Assembly: GCA_039930945.1 (NCBI GenBank)
Contig: JBDTSW010000007.1
Span: forward strand, 1-38,468
Direction: 5' to 3'
DNA from: JBDTSW01 sp039930945
GTDB lineage: Bacteria; Actinomycetota; Thermoleophilia; Solirubrobacterales; 70-9
Length of the DNA stretch: 38,468 nucleotides
Position 1 is the first letter of the stretch, and every line of letters begins with the position of its first letter. This document shows, piece by piece, positions 1-6,702 of this stretch. The translations under genes and the position numbers were made by a program. The notes under the pieces were generated by a model. The model saw only the letters and a list, made by a program, of their open reading frames with translations, made no database searches and was not told where the DNA came from.

Positions 1-189
1 GATCACGTAGCCCATGTGCTCGCACTGGCACTCGTCGTTGGGAAGCCCCCTGAAGAAGGGGGAAAGGTCGGCGTCCTGGGTGTAGGTCTCGAAACCCACT
101 GTCCAGCCACCCGCGAAATGCTCGAAGTGGCCCTCGTAACCCTCGACCGCCTCATGCTCGGAAGCGGTTTCCTTCGATGCCTTCGGCAT
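1..189 (-). CDS. Cupin-like small protein, 3' part cut by window edge
   Basis: The first 63 codons are visible, and the frame stays open to base 1. The ATG at 189-187 follows a strong ribosome binding site (AGGAGGTAG on the minus strand, about 192-200). The peptide begins MPKASKETASEHEAVEGYEG and contains an acidic, aromatic stretch ending in a CQCEH segment. That pattern resembles small single-domain cupin proteins of actinobacteria, in which a His/Cys-rich strand lies near the metal site. Only the N-terminus is present, so the fold is a guess. It lies 78 bp downstream of the SnoaL-like gene on the same strand and is probably co-transcribed with it, hence under the same MerR-type control. 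Confidence 0.6.
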   Translation of the reverse strand, partial: MPKASKETASEHEAVEGYEGHFEHFAGGWTVGFETYTQDADLSPFFRGLPNDECQCEHMGYVI

Positions 190-267
190 TCTCTACCTCC
201 TGTTCGATGCCGTGGGACAAGTCTCCTCGCTCAGGCGCTGATATGCAATCAGTCGGCAATCAGTGTC

Positions 268-639
268 TCACTGCTTCGGATCGCCCGCCAGGACGTCGCG
301 CTCGCGGACGATGCGACCGTCCCGGATCTCAAAGATTCCGTTGGCGAGGACCTTGCGGCCGCCCGGAAACTCGCAGGTGACGGTGGCGGCGGCGCGATCG
401 TCTGCCGCGACGCCGTTCTCCACCGTCGCCTTGACGCCGGCGGCGGCGCAGTGCTCGAACATGCCCTTGAACACCTCCTTGCCATGGCGGACACGCGGGG
501 AGCTCGGGGGGTTGTCCCGGTCGATCTGGATCAGCTCGACCTCGTCCGCGTAGAGGTCGAGCAGAGTCTCGATGTCCCACGCCTCGTACGCGTGCGTGAA
601 CGCTTCGAGGTCGAACGATGTGATGGTCTTGACGGTCAT
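268..639 (-). CDS. SnoaL/NTF2-like fold protein
   Basis: This 123-residue protein has the size and pattern of the SnoaL/NTF2-like superfamily. An N-terminal helix (FTHAYEAWDIETLLDLYADEV) is followed by alternating strands, a GKEVFKGMFEH helix and a C-terminal strand with FEIRDGRIVRERDV. Members are cone-shaped small-ligand-binding proteins or isomerases; the substrate cannot be read from the sequence. The start at 639 is chosen because GGAGGT sits 5-10 nt upstream; an upstream extension of the open frame to 708 would cross the palindrome and lacks such a site. The gene is divergent from the MerR regulator, and the 691-710 palindrome lies between them, making it the likely regulatory target. 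Confidence 0.75.
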   Translation of the reverse strand: MTVKTITSFDLEAFTHAYEAWDIETLLDLYADEVELIQIDRDNPPSSPRVRHGKEVFKGMFEHCAAAGVKATVENGVAADDRAAATVTCEFPGGRKVLANGIFEIRDGRIVRERDVLAGDPKQ

Positions 640-690
640 CTTGTACCTCCTTGGGTTGTGGTGGATCTGACCGTTTCGGGCTACGATGGC

Positions 691-710
691 ACTTGAACCG
701 CGGTTCAAGT
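691..710. promoter_or_regulatory. Perfect 20-bp palindrome, likely MerR-type operator
   Basis: ACTTGAACCGCGGTTCAAGT is its own reverse complement over all 20 bases. It lies in the 78-bp gap between the SnoaL-like gene (leftward) and the MerR gene (rightward). On the minus strand TTGACT (713-708) overlaps its edge and could be a -35 box. About 19-20 bp further is a weak -10 around 688-682. An over-long spacer containing a dyad is the classic arrangement of promoters activated by MerR proteins through DNA untwisting. On the plus strand TACGAT (682-687) could be a -10 for merR itself, allowing autoregulation. The palindrome is observed; its binding partner is inferred from position. Confidence 0.7.
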
Positions 711-717
711 CAAGGCT

Positions 718-1200
718 TTGTCGAAGATGGATGGATTTCCGGAGCTGACGATCGGCGAGGTGGCGCAGCGCGCGGGAGTGGCGACGTCTTCGATCCGCTA
801 TTACGAGCGGATCGGGCTCCTTCCCGAGCCCGACCGCCTGGGAGGCCAGCGGCGCTACGAAGCGGAAGTGCTCGGCAAGCTGGGTTTCATCGGCGTCGCC
901 AAGAGCGCCGGGTTCAAGCTGCGCGAGATCAAGGAGCTGGTCAACGGCGTCGACGGCGCCAACGGCCTGGGCGAGCCGATGCGCTCCCTCTCAAGCCAGA
1001 AGCTCGGCGAGGTTGAGGCGCTTCTCGAGCGCACCAAGGCGATCAAGGGTTGGCTCGAGGTGGCGAAGGAGTGTGGCTGCGCGACCCCAGCAGAGTGCGC
1101 GCTGTTCCCTGCGGCTGGTGAGGATCCCCAGGGCGCCGACCTAACCCTGCCAGTCGTCCGCGTGGGCGGCAAGGACTGTCGTCGCCCGTCCGCGGACTGA
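718..1200 (+). CDS. MerR family transcriptional regulator with C-terminal cysteine cluster
   Basis: The N-terminal winged helix-turn-helix is clear: LTIGEVAQRAGVATSSIRYYERIGLLPEPDR (about 10-40) is the MerR signature, with wing residues GGQRRY. A dimerisation helix follows (about 80-115), then C119-G-C121 and C127 in an ECGCATPAEC segment. SoxR has four cysteines in a comparable place for its [2Fe-2S] cluster; here the first is missing, so a metal or thiol sensor is as likely as a cluster. C154 near the C-terminus may contribute. Start is TTG at 718; ATG at 727 would remove three residues and neither has a strong ribosome binding site. It probably controls the divergent SnoaL/cupin genes and itself through the adjacent palindrome. 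The inducer is unknown. Confidence 0.88.
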   Translation: MSKMDGFPELTIGEVAQRAGVATSSIRYYERIGLLPEPDRLGGQRRYEAEVLGKLGFIGVAKSAGFKLREIKELVNGVDGANGLGEPMRSLSSQKLGEVEALLERTKAIKGWLEVAKECGCATPAECALFPAAGEDPQGADLTLPVVRVGGKDCRRPSAD

Positions 1201-1243
1201 GCTTGCGTCCAGCGCTGCGCCCCGGGCGAAGCGGCGGCGCGGC

Positions 1244-1900
1244 CTAGAGGTAGTCGTCGGCGCCTGCGGGCTTGCGCCGGTCCATGTAGGCGCCCAGGGG
1301 AACCCCGAGGAACCAGACGGCGACGGCCGCCGTGGTGCTGACGAAGGCCACCGGGATCGAGAGCGCGAAGAAGACGACGGGCGTGGTCGACATCAGCCGG
1401 CCCCAGCGAAAGATCTCCTCCGGCATCTCGCGTTCGAGCAGCCGCGCCCGGTGTGCGCGGGTGAACAGCAGCACCTCGAAGCCGCTGATGCAGGCGACGT
1501 TGACGGCGTACAACGCGACCGACAGCGGGTTCTCGAAGTAGGTGCCGAGCAGGTCGGTCGGGAACGGCAGGAAGGCGATGAAGCCGAGGTAGACGAGATT
1601 GAGGACGATGATCCGGTTGTCGATCGCCCGCAGCAGCGAGACGAACTGGTGGTGGGCGAGCCAGTAGCGGCCGATCACGGCGAAGCTGATGAAGAAGCTG
1701 ATGAACTTGCTGGAGAGGTCGTTGAGGGCGTCGGCGAGCTGGCCCACGTCCCCGGCCGTGCGCAGCGTCGGCACCGCGATCGAGACCACCAGCAAGGTCA
1801 TCGCGATCGCGAACAGCGCGTCGCTGAAGGCGATCACGCGGGAGAACTCGTCGCTCCCACGCGGGTATTGCCTGCCTCCTGCGCGGCGGGTCTCGCTCAC
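1244..1900 (-). CDS. TMEM175-family (DUF1211) potassium channel-like membrane protein
   Basis: The protein has about 218 residues from the GTG at 1900. It carries the family hallmark in the first membrane helix, RVIAFSDALFAIAMTLLVVS, where the FSD triad (about 25-27) is the TMEM175 signature. Further hydrophobic segments follow (FISFFISFAVIGRYWLAHHQ, IVLNLVYLGFIAFLPFP, VALYAVNVACISGFEVLLF, VVFFALSIPVAF, AVAVWFLGVPLGA), giving about six membrane spans as in bacterial members, which assemble as tetrameric K+ leak channels. The frame extends upstream to 1951, but that overlaps the preceding gene; GTG 1900 lies 4 nt after that gene's stop. No good ribosome binding site is seen, so translational coupling is likely. 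It ends the usp-tadA-oxidoreductase run. Confidence 0.85.
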   Translation of the reverse strand: MSETRRAGGRQYPRGSDEFSRVIAFSDALFAIAMTLLVVSIAVPTLRTAGDVGQLADALNDLSSKFISFFISFAVIGRYWLAHHQFVSLLRAIDNRIIVLNLVYLGFIAFLPFPTDLLGTYFENPLSVALYAVNVACISGFEVLLFTRAHRARLLEREMPEEIFRWGRLMSTTPVVFFALSIPVAFVSTTAAVAVWFLGVPLGAYMDRRKPAGADDYL

Positions 1901-1904
1901 GGGC

Positions 1905-2542
1905 TCAGCGGTGCAGGAGCTTGAAGGCGTGATCCCAGGAGCCGCGGCCAAGGCCGTGGTAGACCCAGGCCATGCACATCGGCTCGAGCACGCGCGAGCG
2001 CTCGATGCCGCCCAGATCCGACACCTCCCAGCCGAAGTCCTCGCAGATCCCGGTGACGGTCACCTTGGCCTCGGGATCGTCGCCGCCGATGAACATCGTC
2101 GGCGGACCGCCGGGCAGGTCGGGGTCGACCATCAGCGTGTTGCCCACCGTGTTGAACGCCTTCACCACCCGCGAGCCGGGCAGGCAGCGCTGCACCTGCT
2201 CTCCGAGCGAATCGTCGAAGCCGACGGAAAGCTCGGGCGGAGCTCCCTCGCGGAAGCGCAGCGGGTTGGTGGCGTCGATCACGAGCTTGCCAGAGAGCGC
2301 CTGATGACCCGCCAGCTCGAGCACGTCGGAGACCGCACTGCCGAGACAGGCCAAGACGACGACCTCGCCGAATGAGGCGGCGTCGGCGAAGCTGCCGGCC
2401 GCGGCGCCGGCGCCGGCCTCGCCCGCCCAATCCGCCAGCTTCTCCGGGCTGCGGGGCCGACGACCACCTCGTGCCCGTGCCTGGCGAACCCGCGGCCCAG
2501 GGCCCGCCCCACCTCTCCGCTTCCCAGCACTCCGGCCTTCAT
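1905..2542 (-). pseudogene. NADP/F420-dependent oxidoreductase-like protein, frameshifted near codon 30
   Basis: The first ~29 codons from ATG 2542 (preceded by AGGAGGTAG) read MKAGVLGSGEVGRALGRGFA..HEVVVG, a Rossmann GxGxxG start typical of the NADP oxidoreductase/coenzyme F420-dependent family. From about 2451-2457 that frame loses homology, while the neighbouring frame continues the same family: SPEKLADWAGEAG, then VVVLACLGSAV, KLVIDATNP, VKAFNTVGNTLM, MFIGGDDPEAK, down to the TGA at 1905. A single missing base in the GC run GGCCCCGCAGC explains this: families usually read G-T/S-R-x-PEKL here. The remainder is intact, so either the mutation is recent, the read is wrong, or the gene is slipped. 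Family members reduce F420, NADP or quinone-like substrates; the substrate is unknown. The gene starts 3 nt after the tadA stop. Confidence 0.8.
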
Positions 2543-2545
2543 CAG

Positions 2546-2974
2546 CTACCTCCTCGTGGCGAAGAACGATTCCAGCAGACCCGCCGCCTCGGTGGCGAGC
2601 AGGCCCCCGTCGACCTGCGGCCGGTGGTTCAGCCGCGGCTCGCCGAGCACGTCGAGCACGCCGCCCGCGGCGCCGGCCTTCGGGTCGGTGGCGCCGTAGA
2701 CGACCCGCGGCACCCTGGCCAGGATGATCGCGCCGGCGCACATCGCGCATGGCTCGAGGGTGACGTAAAGGACCGAGTCGGCGACCCGCCAGCCGCCGAG
2801 ATGGGCGGCCGCCTCGCGCAGCGCCAGGACCTCGGCGTGGGCGGTGGGATCGGAGCGCAGCTCACGCTCGTTGCCGGCGGCGCCGACCACCTCCCCGCCG
2901 CTGACGACCACGGCGCCGATCGGGACGTCGTCGTGGGAGGCGGCGCACTCGGCCTCGCGCAGGGCGAGGCGCAT
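2546..2974 (-). CDS. tadA: tRNA-specific adenosine deaminase
   Basis: This 142-residue cytidine/deoxycytidylate-deaminase-fold enzyme has the zinc site H46-A-E48 (TAHAEVLAL) and P75-C76-A-M-C79 (LEPCAMCAG). It also has the VPIGAVVV and GNERE motifs typical of TadA, which converts A34 of tRNA-Arg(ACG) to inosine. The ATG at 2974 matches the Met at the beginning of the family's first helix (MRLALREAE). In-frame sense codons continue upstream (DEHF...), but no ATG/GTG/TTG start is seen there before the usp stop. A general purine deaminase cannot be excluded, but length and motifs fit TadA best. It sits between usp and the frameshifted oxidoreductase in one leftward run. Confidence 0.93.
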   Translation of the reverse strand: MRLALREAECAASHDDVPIGAVVVSGGEVVGAAGNERELRSDPTAHAEVLALREAAAHLGGWRVADSVLYVTLEPCAMCAGAIILARVPRVVYGATDPKAGAAGGVLDVLGEPRLNHRPQVDGGLLATEAAGLLESFFATRR

Positions 2975-3009
2975 GAAGTGCTCGTCGCGGCCGAAGAAGG
3001 TGTGCTCGG

Positions 3010-3453
3010 TCAGGTCGTGCGCACGATGTAGACGCTGCAGGGCGCGTGGTGGGAGACCTTGTTGGGTACGCTGCCCAAGAGGTAGCGCTTGGCCCCGGTC
3101 ATCCCCTTGTTGCCGACGACGATCAGGTCGGCCTTGCGCTCCTCGGCGACATCGAGGATCGCGCCGGCGGGCTCGCCCTCGCGGGCGTGGGTCTGGACCT
3201 CGACCCCGTCCGAGCGGGCCGGCCCGGCCGCGGCCTCGAGCGCCGTGTTGACGTCCTCCCGCGGGCCGACGCCGAAGGCGACGTCGCCCGGCACCTCGGA
3301 GGTCTCCTCGCGAAGCCGGCTCTCGGGGACCGGCTCGTAGGCGCTGACGATGTCGAGGGTGCCCCCTGCGAGCTTGGCGAGCGCGGCCGCCTGACGCACC
3401 GCCTCGCTGGCGGTGTCGGAGCCATCGGTGCCGACGACGATTCGTTTGAACAA
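3010..3453 (-). CDS. Universal stress protein, UspA family
   Basis: This 147-residue single Usp domain starts MFKRIVVGTDGSDTASEAV, with the conserved Asp10 of the nucleotide pocket. It carries the ATP-binding loop G114-N-K-G117-(x9)-G127-S128 in GNKGMTGAKRYLLGSVPNKV, so it should be of the ATP-binding subgroup. Such cytoplasmic dimers accumulate in stasis or hypoxia; the client is not predictable. The start is TTG (3453-3451): no ATG is in frame, and GGGAGAGG lies just upstream. TAGGAT at 3496-3491 is a plausible -10 about 38 nt from the start codon. It is the first gene of the run usp-tadA-oxidoreductase-TMEM175. Confidence 0.92.
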   Translation of the reverse strand: MFKRIVVGTDGSDTASEAVRQAAALAKLAGGTLDIVSAYEPVPESRLREETSEVPGDVAFGVGPREDVNTALEAAAGPARSDGVEVQTHAREGEPAGAILDVAEERKADLIVVGNKGMTGAKRYLLGSVPNKVSHHAPCSVYIVRTT

Positions 3454-3490
3454 GACGCCTCTCCCTTTCGCTTTGCGCGGCTTCGCGCGG

Positions 3491-3496
3491 ATCCTA
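3491..3496 (-). promoter_or_regulatory. Candidate -10 box (TAGGAT) for the usp run
   Basis: TAGGAT on the minus strand would start transcription near 3484, giving a leader of about 30 nt that contains the ribosome binding site of usp. No -35 match is seen 17 bp upstream. The same hexamer recurs before the desaturase (5334-5329) and gnd (31434-31429), which supports it as a house -10 sequence. Confidence 0.4.
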
Positions 3497-3610
3497 TGTG
3501 AGTCGGCCCGGGCTAGCGACGAAGTCGCGGGTCACCTGTATGAGCCTGCCGGGCAAGGCTGCGCGCACAAACCCGCCGCCCCCGGACGCGAAGCGGAGGA
3601 GGCGGCGGAG

Positions 3611-3697
3611 TCATGTCAGCTTCACGATCGCGATCACCATCGACACCGCCAGGGCGATGACGAGGATGGTCATGCTGTAGATCCAGCTGCGGGGCAT
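3611..3697 (-). CDS. 28-residue single-span membrane peptide
   Basis: An ATG at 3697-3695 opens 28 codons ending in TGA at 3613-3611. The peptide starts MPRSWIYSMTILVIALAV and ends IVKLT: a short positive N-terminus, about 20 uninterrupted hydrophobic residues and a Lys near the C-terminus. This is what a small single-span membrane protein looks like. No Shine-Dalgarno sequence is seen, but TACTCT (3709-3704) sits 6 nt before the ATG, fitting the leaderless pattern found repeatedly in this window. It is divergent from the cyclophilin gene, whose own TAGGGT box lies 19 bp away. Function is unknown; membrane-complex subunits and stress peptides are often of this kind. It is below the length cutoff of most gene callers. 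Confidence 0.6.
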   Translation of the reverse strand: MPRSWIYSMTILVIALAVSMVIAIVKLT

Positions 3698-3703
3698 CGC
3701 AAC

Positions 3704-3734
3704 AGAGTACGGCGCGTCGCCCGCTCGCTAGGGT
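3704..3734. promoter_or_regulatory. Back-to-back -10 boxes for the small membrane peptide and the cyclophilin
   Basis: TACTCT on the minus strand (3709-3704) lies 6 nt before the ATG of the 28-residue peptide. TAGGGT on the plus strand (3729-3734) lies 8 nt before the ATG of the cyclophilin gene. With a typical 6-8 nt from -10 to +1, both transcripts would begin at or next to their start codons. No clear -35 elements are visible. Confidence 0.45.
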
Positions 3735-3742
3735 TGGCGCCG

Positions 3743-4213
3743 ATGTCTGCGGCGACGCTTCACACCAACGCCGGGGCGATCACGATCGAGCTGTTCGACG
3801 AGGCGGCGCCGAAGACCGTCTCCAACTTTCGCAAGCTCGCCGCCGACGGCTTCTACGACGGCCTCACCTTCCACCGGGTGATCCCCGACTTCATGATCCA
3901 GGGCGGCTGCCCGGAGGGCACGGGCACCGGCGGGCCCGGGTACACCTTCGAGGACGAGTTCAACCCCAACAAGGTGGTCCGCGGCGCCTTGGCGATGGCC
4001 AACTCCGGTCCCGACACCAACGGCTCGCAGTTCTTCATCGTCACCACCGCCGAGGCGCCCTGGCTGGACGGCAAGCACACCGTCTTCGGCCGGGTCACCG
4101 ACGGCATGGACTCGGTCGACGCGATCGAGTCCACGCCGACTGGCGGCGGCGACTCCCCGGTGGAGCCGCAGCTGATCGAGCGGATCGAGCTCGACGCCCA
4201 GCCCGGCGCCTGA
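3743..4213 (+). CDS. Cyclophilin-type peptidyl-prolyl cis-trans isomerase
   Basis: This 156-residue cyclophilin has no signal peptide and should be cytoplasmic. The catalytic and binding residues are in place: LTFHRVIPDFMIQGG (Arg45, Phe50, Gln53), ALAMANSGPDTNGSQFFI (Met85, Gln96, Phe97) and the LDGKHTVFGRV strand (His112). The N-terminus ATLHTNAGAITIELFDEAAPKTVSNF is the usual first strand and helix. ATG 3743 is preferred over longer in-frame extensions because homology begins there and TAGGGT (3729-3734) lies 8 nt upstream, suggesting a leaderless mRNA. It catalyses proline isomerisation during protein folding. It ends 18 bp from the convergent desaturase gene. Confidence 0.95.
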   Translation: MSAATLHTNAGAITIELFDEAAPKTVSNFRKLAADGFYDGLTFHRVIPDFMIQGGCPEGTGTGGPGYTFEDEFNPNKVVRGALAMANSGPDTNGSQFFIVTTAEAPWLDGKHTVFGRVTDGMDSVDAIESTPTGGGDSPVEPQLIERIELDAQPGA

Positions 4214-4231
4214 CCCGCGGGCCTCGGACCG

Positions 4232-5293
4232 CTAGATGGTGTTCGCGGCGGGCGCGGCGACCGGCGACCGGGCCTCGGCGAAGCTGACCAGGCGGCCGCG
4301 ATCCTCGTCCCAGAGCTTGAGGCGGACCGAGCGGATGCCGTCCCGGAAGCCGAGGACCGGGACATCGTGGAAGATCTCGTTGTCGTCGTGGGCGCGCTGC
4401 AGGTTGTAGTTCGGGATCCGGGCGTTGAGATGGTGGACGTGGTGGAGGCCGATGTTGCCGGTGAAGAACTGCAGCACCTTCGGCAGCCGCAGGTAGGAGC
4501 TTCCGCGCAGCGCGGCGTCGGCGTAGGTCCAGTCGTCCGAGCTCTCCCAGTAGACGTCCTCGAACTGATGCTGGACGTAGAACAGCCAGACGCCGGCGAT
4601 CCCGGCCATGATCACGGTCGGGGTCTGCACCAGTAGGAAGGCCTGCCAGCCGACCAGCAGGCAGAGGCCGCCGATCATCGCCGCGACGGCGATGTCGGTG
4701 AAGATCACGCTGCGCTTCTGGGCCCTGGTGGCGGTGCTTCCATAGAAGCGCGGCATCACCACCAGCGAGTAGATCGGGCCGATCCCGAACATCACCACCG
4801 GGTGGCGGAAGAGCCAGTAGCCGAGGCGCCCGGGCCTGCTCTTGGCCCGGTACTCAGCGACGGTCAGCGTCGGCACGTCGCCCTGCCCGCGGCGGTCGAG
4901 GTCACCGGCGGAGCCGTGGTGGGCCCAGTGGTCGTGGCGCCAGTTCTCATACGGCTGCAGCGCGAGCAGCCCGCAGAAGATGCCGACCCACCTGTTGGCC
5001 GTGCGATTGGGCAGAAACGACCCGTGGGTGCAGTCGTGGAAGAGGATGAAGGTGCGCAACAGGAACCCGGCCGCGGGCACGGCGATCGCCAACACCAGCC
5101 AGTAGGAGTAGTCGACGAGCATGTACATCGCCACCGACAACACCAGGTAGGGGACGACCGAGGTGGCGATGTCGAGCAGGCTGCGGCCCCAGCGGGGCTT
5201 CGCGTAGGGCTCGAGGTCGATCGCCCACTGCGGGCGCTCGCGCCGCGGGGTGGCGGTCGCTGCAGGGGGATCTTGGGTTGCCAGTGCGCTCAT
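4232..5293 (-). CDS. Membrane fatty acid desaturase (delta-12/omega-6-like)
   Basis: This 353-residue integral membrane di-iron desaturase has three histidine boxes: H86-D-C-T-H90, H120-D-H-W-A-H125-H126 and H284-H285-V-H287-H288. Paired hydrophobic segments lie at about 45-80 and 195-240, as in acyl-lipid and acyl-CoA desaturases. The HDCTHGS first box and the late HHVHHLN box point to the omega-6/delta-12 group, which inserts double bases' chemical equivalent, a cis double bond, into acyl chains for membrane fluidity. Regiospecificity cannot be fixed from sequence. TAGGAT (5334-5329) is a plausible -10, giving a leader of about 29 nt with only a weak binding site. No ferredoxin or reductase gene is adjacent. 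Confidence 0.92.
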   Translation of the reverse strand: MSALATQDPPAATATPRRERPQWAIDLEPYAKPRWGRSLLDIATSVVPYLVLSVAMYMLVDYSYWLVLAIAVPAAGFLLRTFILFHDCTHGSFLPNRTANRWVGIFCGLLALQPYENWRHDHWAHHGSAGDLDRRGQGDVPTLTVAEYRAKSRPGRLGYWLFRHPVVMFGIGPIYSLVVMPRFYGSTATRAQKRSVIFTDIAVAAMIGGLCLLVGWQAFLLVQTPTVIMAGIAGVWLFYVQHQFEDVYWESSDDWTYADAALRGSSYLRLPKVLQFFTGNIGLHHVHHLNARIPNYNLQRAHDDNEIFHDVPVLGFRDGIRSVRLKLWDEDRGRLVSFAEARSPVAAPAANTI

Positions 5294-5328
5294 CTGAAGA
5301 GAAGGCCTCGGAGGGGCCGGGACCGGGG

Positions 5329-5334
5329 ATCCTA
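5329..5334 (-). promoter_or_regulatory. Candidate -10 box (TAGGAT) for the desaturase
   Basis: TAGGAT on the minus strand lies 35 nt before the desaturase ATG and within an otherwise empty 102-bp gap. It repeats the hexamer seen before usp and gnd. No -35 match is visible at the expected spacing. Confidence 0.35.
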
Positions 5335-5395
5335 GAGCCTTTGGGGGCGTTAGTGGGGAGGAGATTCGGGCTCCCTAACAATATCGGTGAAACAC

Positions 5396-5740
5396 CTAGC
5401 GCAATTGCGGGAGATGGCGCGCGACATGGGCGGCCACCGTGCTCCGCACCCACCTCTGCGTCTCGGCGCCGGCGATCCGGTAGCGCCCCAGCAGCATCGC
5501 CTGCTCGGTCAGCGGCAGGCCCGCGATCTCCCAGCTCACCGCGAGGCGTTCGAACAGCAGCTCCTGCCGGCGCCGCCAGGCGTCGTCGGCCGTGGTCGCC
5601 GCGCCTGCGGGGGGCTCGCGCAGCTTGCCGATCGTGCCGGGGCTAAGCGACTTGCGCAGCCGCAGGACGTTGCCCTCGGCGTCGGCGTATTCCACCGTCT
5701 CCACGGGGTCCCGGCGGCGACGCTTGCTGCGCTTGGCCAT
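5396..5740 (-). CDS. Small hypothetical protein with basic N-terminus
   Basis: The 114-residue protein begins MAKRSKRRRRDPVETVEYAD, so the first ten residues are strongly basic. A strand-like segment AEGNVLRLRKSLSPGTIGKL follows, then a helical half containing WRRRQELLFERLAVSWEIAG, a polar loop, and a second helix RWVRSTVAAHVARHLPQL. I do not recognise the family. The basic tail suggests nucleic acid or acidic-lipid contact, but this is speculation. GGAAG lies about 12 nt before the ATG. The open frame extends far upstream, but that part is antisense to the exonuclease gene and is not credible. It is divergent from the exonuclease with a 60-bp gap. Confidence 0.65.
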   Translation of the reverse strand: MAKRSKRRRRDPVETVEYADAEGNVLRLRKSLSPGTIGKLREPPAGAATTADDAWRRRQELLFERLAVSWEIAGLPLTEQAMLLGRYRIAGAETQRWVRSTVAAHVARHLPQLR

Positions 5741-5800
5741 CCGGGCAGTCTTCCAGCCGAGCGCCCACGCCTGCGCCTGCCATACTCGCCCGGCGTCACC

Positions 5801-6658
5801 TTGACCTCCCCGCTTCTCGCCGTCGACACCCCGTCGATGCTCTACCGGGCCTTCTATGCCCTGCCCGACTCGATCAAGGGCGCCGACGGCGAGCCCGTCA
5901 ACGCGCTGCTGGGGGCCGCCAACCTGATCCTGCGGGAGCTCGACCGGCACGACCCGCGAGCCGTCGTCCTCTGCTTCGGGCCGGACGCCGCCACCTACCG
6001 CGTCGAGCTGTTCGAGGGCTACCACGCCGAGCGCCCGGCGATGCCCGACGGGCTGGTCGGGCAGTGGGCCGAGGCGCGTCCCTTCTTCGAGTCCTTCGGC
6101 TGGACCGTGGCCGGCCACGAGTCGCTCGAGGCCGACGACCTGCTGGGGTCCTACGCGCAGCGGGAGACCGAGGCCGGCGGCCGCGCCCTGCTGCTGACCG
6201 GCGACCGCGACATGTTCCAGTGCGCGAGCGACGACGTCGACGTCCTCTACGTGCGCACGGGCCCGAGCGGGGCCGAGGTGGTCGGGCCGAAGCAGGTCGA
6301 GGACCGCTACGGCATCCCGCCGGCGCTGGTCCCCGACTTCATCGCCCTGCGCGGCGATCCCTCGGACGGGATCCCGGGCGCCAGGGGCGTGGGCCCCAAG
6401 ACCGCCGCCGAGCTGCTGCGCCGCCACGGCGCGCTGGAGGCGATCCTCGACGACGCGATCTCCGAGCGCCGCCCGGCGCTGCGCGCCACCCTGCTCGGCT
6501 GCGGCGACCAGCTGCTCGCCTTCAAGGACATCGCCACCCTCCGCGACGCCGGCGTCGTGCGCCCACCGGACCGCGCCACCGACTTCAAGGCGGCGGCGGC
6601 GGCCTGCCGCGTGCGCGGCATCAATCGCCTCGCCGAGCGGCTGGAGCAGGCGGGTTAA
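5801..6658 (+). CDS. 5'-3' exonuclease (PolA N-terminal nuclease domain, stand-alone)
   Basis: This 285-residue protein covers the FEN/PolA 5'-nuclease domain without a polymerase part. LLAVDTPSMLYRAFYALP supplies the first metal-binding Asp (about residue 9). ESLEADDLLGSYA and LLTGDRDMFQ give the acidic metal cluster. ALRGDPSDGIPGARGVGPKTAAELL is the helix-hairpin-helix with the conserved GD-SD-IPG motif. It should remove RNA primers or flaps from DNA. The start is TTG 5801, since the alignable N-terminus begins there and no ATG precedes the first conserved Asp. The usual FDG motif at the second strand reads CFGPD, a local variation. CATACT (5781-5786) may be the -10. Confidence 0.9.
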   Translation: MTSPLLAVDTPSMLYRAFYALPDSIKGADGEPVNALLGAANLILRELDRHDPRAVVLCFGPDAATYRVELFEGYHAERPAMPDGLVGQWAEARPFFESFGWTVAGHESLEADDLLGSYAQRETEAGGRALLLTGDRDMFQCASDDVDVLYVRTGPSGAEVVGPKQVEDRYGIPPALVPDFIALRGDPSDGIPGARGVGPKTAAELLRRHGALEAILDDAISERRPALRATLLGCGDQLLAFKDIATLRDAGVVRPPDRATDFKAAAAACRVRGINRLAERLEQAG

Positions 6659-6702
6659 GCGGGGGACAAGGCTCGCCCTGCGCACCGTGTAGCGTCACGG
6701 GC

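Noticed and set aside
5741..6685. Upstream extension of the small basic protein's frame
   Set aside because: The extension is antisense to the 5'-3' exonuclease. The basic protein has its own ATG at 5740 with a ribosome binding site.
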